The translations under genes were made by a program, and so were the position numbers. Below are positions 55,778 to 64,000 of a DNA stretch of 64,000 bases, one piece after another (the first letter of the stretch is position 1; each line of letters starts with the position of its first letter). The DNA is from Linanthus parryae (lineage: Eukaryota > Streptophyta > Magnoliopsida > Ericales > Polemoniaceae): contig JALGPY010000006.1 of the NCBI GenBank assembly GCA_023055425.1, positions 75,142,435 through 75,206,434 of the forward strand, in the 5' to 3' direction. Below the pieces are notes generated by a model. The model saw only the letters and a program-made list of their open reading frames with translations. It did no database searches and had not been told where the DNA came from.

Positions 55778-55945
55778 AGTTCCATATTTTAGTTAATCAA
55801 ATATAGGTTTCCGCCAATCCTCATCTTCAATTGCAGCGACCTCTAGGGAGTCTTTTATCAGTGCGTATTTTTCGCAGTTGCTTTGTATTATAGCAGCAAA
55901 GTATGCCATATGTGGCTAGTGAATTCCACATCTTTGTGCCTTTCG

Positions 55946-56816
55946 TTATATGGAAATCTCGTTTTCTCCGCACGAGTGTTGATGGATTTTCTCCAAGACT
56001 TCTCGACCTTCTTCCTCTTTCACGCTCAACATTAGAATTCCCCCGGGGACTTTGTAGTACAACAGACTATCATGTATGCAAAACCCTTTTGTGGAAACCC
56101 AGCTTTCCTTGCTCGTTCCTTTAGCTATCGCGCCCATGATGGGCTTTTTCCAATCTGTTTCTTCAGACTCCTCTTCGCACAATTCGGAATTATCTTAACC
56201 TCAATCGTGATCTTTTTCGGGCATTTATCAGAGCTGATCTTCGACCCCAAGGTAGCTAGTGCATCCGCATATCGATTATCAAATTTGGGAGTGTGCTCAT
56301 ACTTGACAGAATCGAACCTCTGAACTAGCTTTTGCACGATTGATCTCTGTTTTAGCAAGTTAATCTCCTTCAATGCGTGCTTCCCTGAAGCTTGTTTTAC
56401 TATTAGCTTAGAATCTCCCATTACAACGAGATTCTGAACCTCCAAGGCCTTGCTGCAAGCAATCTCGCGATCAGAGCTTCGTATTCAGCCTCATTGTTGG
56501 TCACCGCAAAGTCTAGCTTGGTCGACATCTGAATGACCTCCTGATCAGGCTTGATCAACACGACTCCGATTCCGCCCTCGGACCTTGTTGATGATCCATC
56601 AAAATGCAGCTTCCAATGATGGTGGCTGATCGCGTATATTTCAAGCCCCTCGAGTTCCTCCTCTGCTAAGAGCTCAAAATTTTCATCCTGGAACTGAGCC
56701 AACAAGTCTGCCAGTGCTTGGGATTTGATGGCCTTTGGTCGCGCACAGACTATGTCATACAGGGAAAAGGTCATATACCATTTTGTCAGTCTCCCACAAG
56801 GAGGCGAGTTTCCCAA
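55946..56816 (-). pseudogene. E second (archaeal-type) RNase H
   Basis: Minus strand LHFDGSSTRSEGGIGVVLI (first Asp), NNEAEYEALI (Glu), VMGDSKLIVKQ (Asp) and DNRYADALATLGS. This extra RNase H after the RT-linked one is characteristic of the Tat lineage. A frame change near 56430 splits it. Confidence 0.85.
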
Positions 56817-56947
56817 CAGATGATGTATAGGATCGTTCTTGGATATATTGACAACTTTGTGGGAAGCGAAATAGTGCTTTAACTTTTCAATAGCGAAAAT
56901 AAAGCTAGGCAGTGGCGTTTGATATCCGTGTACCTGGATTCGGCTGA

Positions 56948-58043
56948 CTAGATCATACGCGAGATGTAGTGCACAGTCCTTTCTTGTCCCTCAAACTCCT
57001 GAGCCAGCAACGCTCCAATGGATTTCTTTGTTGAAGTTAGGCATAGTAGCAAAGGCGATCCCAGTTGAGGTGCGATCATAACTCTCAGATATGCTAATAG
57101 TTTCTTCAACTTTCGAATGCAGCCTAATGCTCCTCCGTCCATAAGAACGTCGCGTTCTTTTTTAGCAAATTGCCAAAACAAAAGGTTAGCTCTGAAATAG
57201 CTGGTATGATCTCCTTAGATACGACAGCTTCCCCAGAAATGTCTTCAAGGTACTCTAAGACTGGGGCATAGGTAAGCTGGTGATTACCGAGATCTTCGCA
57301 GGGTCAGGCTCAATCCCGTGCCGGTGAATTACGCAGCCCAAGAATTTTCCTGACATTACCCCAAACGCGCACTTCATAGGTTCATCTTAGCTGAAAAGCT
57401 CGACAACTCTCGAAGACCTTCCTCAAGTCTTTTAAATAGCCCTCCTTCTTCCTTGACTTGACCACCAAATCGTCCACATATAACTCGACCTCCTGATGCA
57501 TCATGTCATGGAATAGTGCCATCGTTGCGCGTTGATAAGTAGCGCCTGCATTCTTTAGACCAAACGGCATTATTGGGTAGTTGAAGACCCCTATGGGCGG
57601 ATGAACGCCGTTTTCTTTGCGTCTTATGGGTCCATTTTGATCTTGTTCTAGCCGCTAATTCCATCCATGAAGCTAAACATCTCATGTCCCGCGGTAGGGT
57701 CGATCAAAAGATCTATGTTTGGCAAAGGGAAGTCGTCCTTTGGGCAGAACTTGTTCAGGTCTCTGAAGTCGACACATAAGCGATGGCTCCCATTAGTTTT
57801 CAATACAAGCACAATGTTGGAAATCAAGGTGGGATGATGGTTAGGCTCGATGAATTTTGCTTTTAGCAACTTGACAATTTCCACCTTTATCTTGACGTTG
57901 ATCTCTGGTCGGAAGTTTCTCGCACTTTCTTTTACCGGTTTCGACCCTGGAATTACATCCACTCTGTGCATAGTAATCGCATGGTCTAGCCCCGGCATTT
58001 CGTCATAGTCCCACGCAAAAACATCCCTATAATCCTTTAGCAA
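56948..58043 (-). pseudogene. E reverse transcriptase and first RNase H, broken
   Basis: Minus strand VFAWDYDEMPGLDHAI and SHRLCVDFRDLNKFCPKDDF, then MPFGLKNAGATYQRAT and ELYVDDLVVKS, the YVDD catalytic box (about 57471-57485). The RNase H remnant reads ALLAQEFEGQERTVHYISR. Frame breaks occur near 57640 and 57200-57380. Confidence 0.87.
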
Positions 58044-58483
58044 ATTGAGAAACGCTTGCTCCTCCTCATTTCTAAGATCTGCACTTAAGAAGATCGGCCT
58101 CTTCTTTTCTTCAGTTGGGCTCAGTAAGAATTCTTTCAGTTCTTATTTCTGAGGTTTCGGGCGGTCCTCCATGCATTCAGGGGCCTCCTTCAATTCCTCA
58201 AGCAGTGTCTTTCCCTTATCTTTGTCTAGAGCTTCTGTCAGCTCGCAAATTTACTCAGGGTCACCTTCAATGGGATGGGTCGAAGATGACCCCGCGCGCC
58301 TTCAGATGCGATAACACTTCTTTCCATTAGAATATAAGCTACCTACCTGCTTTCCCTTGTTTTCATGCTCGACAGACCTCTTCAGGGTGTAGACGTTATT
58401 CTTGTTGTAAGTTATTTTGGGAGCTTCTCTCGCGCGGGATGCTTATCCTTTAGCGATTCTCGCATCACCATCACCCCAGCTGG

Positions 58484-59035
58484 TTACTGGTCCTTGATTT
58501 CCTCCCATTTGGGTAAGCGAGTTCGCTTAAACGGGGATGGAGTAGCTTCATCTTCCATCTCCGTGAACCAGACAGCTTCAGACAAGTGTGCCTCCTCCAA
58601 ATTGAATGGAATTACTGAGGCCGGTATGGCGACCACTCTGTCTCTCCAAATGGCCTTCATTACTTGATGAGTGGTGGAAGGCACAGCATCGAAGTACTGG
58701 ATCCATGCTCGTCCAATGATCATGTGATAGGTGGTTTTGGCATCGATTACATGGAACTTGGCCAAACATTTGATCTGACCAATCTAGATTCCCAGCCGAA
58801 TCCATCCAACAGTCATTCTGGAGTCACTCCCAAAAACCATCAACGGTGACAGCTTCCAGACAATCTTGTTTTTTGGGATTCCAGCTAGCTCTAGAGTGTT
58901 GAGTGGAATCACATTCACTGCTGCTCCTCCATCGACAAAAGCTCGTTTGAACTCAATTCCATTGATAACGGAAGTCACATACAATGGCCTCTGGTGGTTC
59001 ACGTCCGCCTTTCTATCCGACTCAACGAACGTCAT
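58484..59035 (-). pseudogene. E protease
   Basis: Minus strand YVTSVINGIEFKRAFVDGGA (catalytic D-G-G-A) and VNVIPLNTLELAG, then a second frame AKFHVIDAKTTYHMIIGRAW, the conserved C-terminal part of Tat proteases. A frame shift lies near 58790. Confidence 0.83.
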
Positions 59036-59104
59036 AACTAGGCCGCCTGATTGCGTGACCCTGATAACTCTGCCTTTAGAGACGACAAGCTCCTCTCCAT
59101 AGTC

Positions 59105-62100
59105 TTATGTCACTCTTAAAATGGCCTTTATCATCTCGTGTCTGCATTTGCTTGATAAATTCATGTCGTTAAAGAACTTCTCAAACTTATTGGAACCATA
59201 CATCCGCTCAGCGCGCGAATCTTCTGTGTCCATGCCATAGTCTTCATATTCGCATATTTCAGCAATTAATGGGACTCCTGCGTCTGCGAATTCTTCAAGG
59301 TCCATGATCAAAATCATGGATATCTCCTTTCCCTTAGGTTCCTTTTGCTCGTGGGATGGCAAGGGATTGCTGCGCACATCCTTAGCTGGTTCATCGACAA
59401 CCAACTGCCCTTCCTTGACTTTTTGTCCACCAGCCATCTGATCTATTTGCATTCCCTCTTCGGGTGCATGAATTTCCCATGGCATTCGCACCATCGAGGA
59501 TCTCGCAGTTGCTCTCCATGGGGCTTGTGCTCCAATGCTGGTAAAATCCCGTCCTTCCGCTAATTCTTATAAAGGGTTACCGCGTCCTCCACCTAGCATG
59601 GCAATGGTGGTGCCTCTCTAGGGGCAGGTCGTTGTTGCTTGTGGGGGGAGGACACTACATGTACATCAACATCTCGCCCACTCTTTTAATTGAACCTTCC
59701 GACCTTGAAGCCAGAGCTTGCGGGCGCGCGTTCACTGGTATACTTCTTTTTCATCTTCTCCACCAGTGGCTCAATGTTCCTGGTGCAGTCAATCAACTTT
59801 GAAAAGGTAAGAATATTCAAATTGATTAGCATACCTTTGTATTCGTAGCGCATGCCTTGTAGGCATATTTCCACCAGGCGGCTCTTCAAGACGTCGTCGA
59901 TGCATGTTGGAATAGATGCCCTAGAGGCAATCGTAGATTTAGTATGAACAATGTTTTTGGCTAGAATATTCATTTATTATTTATGGAGATATTTAATATA
60001 ATGAAGTCCTTAGATAAATTGTGTTATTTATCTTAAATATCCCTAGTCCATTATATTGATTAATAGGACAATCAAATATAGACTAGTATGTGGGTAGATT
60101 GATATGGAGATATCAAGTCTAACATATGGGTATGCATTAGGAGTAATGGCATACTGGATTGACCCACGAAGAAAAGGATACATTAGATTATGTGAAGTCA
60201 CAATCGCTTTTCGTAGTGCTAATATTATTGCAATCCTTGGACTTGAAGTCACTAGATACTCTAGTTGTGAAATATTGCGCTTTGATGTTATCAAACGTTA
60301 CACCGTAACTGGGTAATCATAAAGGTGGCTATCGGGCGTAATAGGAAGCAAGCTTAGAGATCGTAGTGATGTAGATAGGATTTGTCCCTCCCACATAATG
60401 GGGGTAAATATCCACGGCCACTCGAGGGATGAGGCTTATTGAATGTCTGGCCAGACTCAGATAAATTAATATAGAGATATTAATGTTATCTGCAAGCATA
60501 AGCGTATTCCCAGGATCGAGGAACTATGGATTGGATATACGAGTGTGACTATTTATGTCTCGTGTCCAATCCGGATATGGAGACAAAGGGATAATTCAAT
60601 ATGACATATTGGGCACAAAGGTTTTGTCGGGATCACTGACTATTTCTATTGGTTGGGTAGCATGGATGTGTTGCTAGACACCGCTCCATGTTAGTAATAG
60701 TTACTACCAACTATATAGAAACCTATGGGGTCACACGTCAAATAGAGTAGAGCTAGATTTGGGATTAATTAATATGGATTAATTAATAGAAGGATCATTG
60801 TGCAACACCTTGCAAACTTAGTAGGACTAATTTGCAAGGAAGGGAATAGTTCTAGTCCTACTAGAACAAGAAAACTCTTTTATGGAAACAACAAGGAGTT
60901 GTTGGAGTATATAAAGGAGGCTCTAGCTTCCTTCCCACTACATGAGTTATTATTAGACATAACACATAAAGAGTGGGAGAGAGAAAAAGAGAGAGCAAGA
61001 CAAAAGAGCTAGGGCCGAAACCCTAGCCCTCCCGTCCGCCCCTCTACCCGACGGCAAGGAGAGGGCCGCCCCCCTCCTTTGTGCCTTGGTGATTTGTTGC
61101 TTTGATCTTCATCCCTCTTCCTCCAAGGTTCAAGCTAGCACTTGATTGAAGGAAGAATCTAGATCTCACCTCTAGACGTGGATCAACCGTAGAGACGAGG
61201 ATATCATTCTTCGTGTGATCTCACAAATCAAAAGGTACACATCTTCTATGACCTTAATCATGTTATGATGTCTCTTCCTGTGATCCTTGGTGGGCTTTGA
61301 GTAGGATTAAATTTTTGTTATTCCGCTGCGTTACCTACGTCAAAACCCAACAATGCATTCTAAGGACTTGGCTCTAAACTTCTCAATGAAGGTGATTCCC
61401 TCTTCATCGTGCTTCTGGTACATGCGGGAGAGATGGATGGCGGTGACCTTCTCCTCAACTTGAAAGAATTTGATGTAGAATTTCTTCACCATGTCTTCCC
61501 ATGTTTTGACAGATCCTGCTTCGAGGGTCCTGTACCACTTGTACGCGACAGTCCCCAGTGATTTGGGGAATTCGCGCATTAGTAGCCTAGTATCTACTCC
61601 ATGTGGTCCATTCAGGTCGACGAACCTCATCACATGCTAATGCGCATTTCTGCCGGCTTCATCAAACTTTTCCCATTTGGGTACTTTTTACCCAGCAGGA
61701 TTGGGCATCAGATAAATGTCTCGTGGAATGGGAGGTGTGTTATCAACTTTCGGGATGAAAGTGTCTGCAAATCTCTGGCTGGCAATGATGCTGTCCAATC
61801 GTTTCTCTAGGGCCGCGACATTGGCAGGCGTACGTCCCCCAGGTGTTGATGATGGTGCGTAGCAAAACCCAGAATGTAGGGTATATATGGATCATAGGGA
61901 GGTGGAGGTGTGAGTGCATAACTCCCTGGGGATCCATTCGCGTTTGGAGGCTACGCAGGGTAAGGCGGAGGATTCCTAGCAGATACCAGAGGCGAGCCTG
62001 ATTGGAGCCCTAGTGCCTGAGGTGTAGGGCCATTTGGAAGAGAAGATTGCGGGTTTGGTGGGGTAGGCGTGCGCACCATAGAGGTGGTGGCTACCCCTGG

Positions 62101-62178
62101 TGGAGGCAGCTGAGTTGCTAGTGGTGGGGCTGAAGTCCCCTGAGCAGTATTCTGGACAAGCCCTCCCAGAAGCGTCAT
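59105..62178 (-). pseudogene. E gag, interrupted by F
   Basis: Minus strand from a Pro-rich N-terminus (PPLATQLPPPGVATTS, 61951-62178) through capsid wording KSLGTVAYKWYRTLEAGSV, WEDMVKKFYIKFF and EGITFIEKFRAKS (61340-61640). F then interrupts; gag resumes at 59899 with DVLKSRLVEICLQGMRYEYK. A Lys-rich, acidic tail (59105-59494) leads to the protease. Several stops are present. Confidence 0.83.
59905..61352 (+). mobile_element. F: solo LTR of the G/C copia family (1448 bp)
   Basis: Starts TGTTGGAATAGATGCCCTAG, ends AAAACCCAACA, with perfect TSDs ATGCA (59900-59904 and 61353-61357). It matches the G 3' LTR over its length and is inserted into the gag of E. There is no coding region. Confidence 0.95.
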
Positions 62179-62420
62179 ACTCTGGGCGATCTGGACGGAC
62201 TGAGCTTCATGGCCTTGGCATGGATTTGGATCGTGGCATGTAGTGTCTCCGCAGAGAGACTATTCACAGTAGTTGTCTAGGTGTTGGTGTTTGTGTTGGG
62301 AACCTCCTCTCTTGGGGTTTCTTCCCTCAAGGGAGATTGGTCACTATCATGAAGGTTACCCTCTAGAGACATAGCTTCCAAGTTGATTGGTTGAAGCTCT
62401 GAAGGTGGATGGATTCACGT

Positions 62421-62434
62421 AGGGTTCACCAAAT
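62421..62434 (-). other. E primer-binding site (tentative)
   Basis: Immediately inside the 5' LTR the minus strand reads ATTTGGTGAACCCT. The TGG start and position fit a PBS, but I cannot assign the tRNA. Confidence 0.4.
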
Positions 62435-62549
62435 TGTGCACAAGGAAATCCTTGGGATAGGTCCAAGTGTACACCTCAAGTAGGAGATAAGATCCAGAAC
62501 ACACAGGGAGATGAAGGGTGTGAGTAGGGAGAGAGTAAGTAAAGGTAAC

Positions 62550-62589
<40 letters not shown>

Positions 62590-63073
62590 ATGATCGTAAG
62601 AGAGCTTAGAAGTAGAAATTCAGAACTTAACCCTTGCCATGGAGGTCTAACCTTCCTATATATAGTGGGGAAGTGACCATTGTGGGGGTTAATGCACCAT
62701 AAATGGCGGCTTAATGGTAGACCCATAACGGCACGTTCAACCGTATATATAGGGAGCGTTACGCACCTGTCCGCAGATACTGCAGACCGTTATGAGATCG
62801 ACCGGGTTTATAGGACATGGTCATTAAGTCTCTCAAAGCAGTTACAAGGGGTCGCGCGTGAGCTTGGTTGTCGTTCGCACGCGACGGACCTTACTCTAGT
62901 CTCCAAACCACTAATTCCCTACAAGTCTCGTGTGGTTGGTACGCGAGGTCCCTGTCTCGCAGCCCCCAAGTGGATAAGCATGGGTAGCGATTCGATGTGT
63001 ATGGAGAACAGCTAGGTGTGATGGATGACCGCCACGTGGCTTTGATCTGTCTGTTTGGGAAGCACCATCTACA
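62435..63073 (-). repeat. E 5' LTR (639 bp)
   Basis: Pairs with 46946-47571. It contains a (GA)n tract (about 62554-62584), longer than in the other LTR, and a minus-strand TATA-like word near 62740. The outer end, TGTAGATGG on the minus strand, is at 63073. Confidence 0.9.
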
Positions 63074-63078
63074 GTAGT

Positions 63079-64000
63079 CATGCCGATTATCATGTGAAAG
63101 AAAGTAAACTTGACCCTAGAGCAAAGAAATCCGTATTTCCTTGTCTTTCTGGTTGTGTAACGGGTTACAGAGATGTGACCTTCGATGAAGGAAAGTTGTT
63201 GAATAGCTTTCCGAATGAAATTCCCAAATAAGATGGCGATGCCAACAAAGGCGTGTTGGAGAAGGAGGTAGAAAAGACCCCTACTGAATCCCAGATAGTT
63301 CAGTAACCACCACCAGGTGAAGAAGAATAAGATTAAGAAGACGAAGGAGAAGCGACTTCATCAGAAGAGCCTCAACAACATGAATAAATTTCACTGAATA
63401 GACCCCGAAGGTAGATTGTGTTGCCTGATCAGATACAGTGGCGTACATACTTCCCATTATTGAAGAAAATTTTCTAGTTTCCTTCAAAGAATCCCTGATG
63501 AGCTAAGAATGTACATCGTGGAACATTGCAATTTGTGAAGAGATGGAGTCCTTACACAAGAATGGAATGCGGGAACTTATGAAATTGCTGAATGAAAGAA
63601 AGGAAAATGGTTGAAAATGGGTTTATTGGAAGAAGGAAGATCAACAATCCCAGAACGGTGTAAGGTTCAAGGCTAGACCGGATGCAAAGGGATTTTCACA
63701 AAGAGAAGGAATCAACTACAATGAGGTATTCTTCCCAGTTGTGAAACATTGTTCGATTAGAATTCTATTAGCCTTGGTAGCACAATATGAGTTGCAACAG
63801 GAACAACTGGATGTGAAGACAGCTTTCCTGCACAGAGATTTGGACAAGGAGATTTACATGTCTCAACCAGATGGATTCCGGGTTAAGGGTAAAGAATATT
63901 GGGTTTGCAAACTAAAGAGATCACTTTGCGGACTAAAGCATTCTCCACGAAAATGATACAAAAGGTTTGATCAATTTATGAACGAAAAAAAATATTGTAC
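63079..64000 (+). pseudogene. H integrase C-terminus and reverse transcriptase start, cut by window end
   Basis: Resumes after E with HADYHVKESKLDPRAKKSVF and GYRDVTFDEGKLL (integrase tail), an acidic linker, then RT wording FKARPDAKGFSQREGINYNE, QEQLDVKTAFLHRDLDKEIY and CGLKHSPRK. Stops at about 63229, 63304 and 63955 show decay. The catalytic YVDD box would lie beyond the right edge. Confidence 0.85.

Larger units (their letters stand above)
46946..63073 (-). mobile_element. E: Tat-like Ty3/gypsy element with antisense gene, minus strand (16.1 kb)
   Basis: Two LTRs of about 630 bp (62435-63073 is 5', 46946-47571 is 3'). The minus strand encodes gag, protease, RT, RNase H, a second RNase H and integrase. 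The second RNase H marks the Tat lineage, as does the long region between integrase and 3' LTR. That region holds a gene on the opposite strand. Flanks are ATAGC (46941-46945) and GTAGT (63074-63078), a TSD with two transitions. Stops and frame breaks show an old copy; F is inserted in its gag. Confidence 0.9.
30692..64000 (+). mobile_element. H: Tnt1/Tork-like Ty1/copia element, right end outside window
   Basis: Starts TGTTAGAAACC at 30692. Its own sequence is 30692-31513, 33269-34473, 45901-46945 and 63079-64000; the rest is inserted B, C(+D) and E(+F). Across each break the copia reading resumes in register: DSACSY is split from HMFP by C, and KPATHYHS is split from HADYHVKESKLDPRAKK by E. 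It has gag, protease, integrase and the start of RT, with many stops, so it is dead. Confidence 0.88.

Noticed and set aside
60800..61012. 70-codon frame in solo LTR F
   Set aside because: LTR sequence with a GA-rich end; broken in relatives G and C.
1..64000. Host protein-coding, tRNA or rRNA genes
   Set aside because: Every coding stretch I could identify falls in a transposable element; no cloverleaf or rRNA sequence was noticed.

Overview
This is a plant nuclear window, most likely dicot pericentromeric or intergenic DNA. It is AT-rich and I see no host gene, tRNA or rRNA. Almost every base belongs to LTR retrotransposons inserted into one another. Eleven elements can be separated, most by their own 5-bp target-site duplications (TSDs). 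I use these names: A1, A2, A3 (Athila-like Ty3/gypsy), M (Emigrant/pogo-like TIR element), G and H (Ty1/copia), B, C, F (solo LTRs), D (SIRE/Maximus-like copia) and E (Tat-like Ty3/gypsy).

Left block (1-30421). The 3' end of a copia element (G, 28625-30421) is cut by a decayed minus-strand Athila (A1, running off the left edge to about 28624). Inside A1 sit A2 (4131-11128, TSD GTAGA), a non-autonomous Athila-related element, and M (14458-28495). M is in turn split by A3 (14909-28109, TSD GTGAT). A3 is intact: its two 1741-bp LTRs look identical, and it has an open 1802-aa gag-pol and a second open reading frame (ORF2).

Right block (30692-64000). A plus-strand Tnt1/Tork-like copia (H) starts at 30692 and runs off the right edge. 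It is broken by solo LTR B (31514-33263, TSD GTTGT), by solo LTR C (34474-45895, TSD CATAC), which contains D (35447-45382, TSD GATAT), and by E (46946-63073), which contains solo LTR F (59905-61352, TSD ATGCA). E carries an intron-containing gene with a plant-mobile-domain-like region on the strand opposite to its gag-pol.

Main observation. Four element families (A2, A3, B, D) each carry their own ~16-bp palindrome. Copies come mostly as pairs about 19-23 bp apart, near two helical turns: CTGCGTTCAAACGCAG (A3), CTGGTCGTACGACCAG (A2), GAGGTCNNNNGACCTC (B) and TTTCAAGGCCTTGAAA (D). E has a fifth such motif, CTATCTARACAGATAG, spaced about 34-38 bp. The sites lie in U3 upstream of the TATA box (A3, B), between genes, or in linkers of coding sequence. 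In D the same motif is read in different reading frames, and spacing is 21 bp inside coding sequence but 20 bp outside it. A3, D and E also carry an extra gene besides gag-pol. I infer element-specific DNA (or RNA) recognition sites, perhaps for element-encoded dimeric proteins, comparable in logic to VANC proteins and their motifs in VANDAL transposons.

Second observation. A2 and A3 share about 800 bp of non-coding sequence before the 3' LTR. It contains at least one hairpin with compensatory base changes, which suggests a conserved structured RNA.
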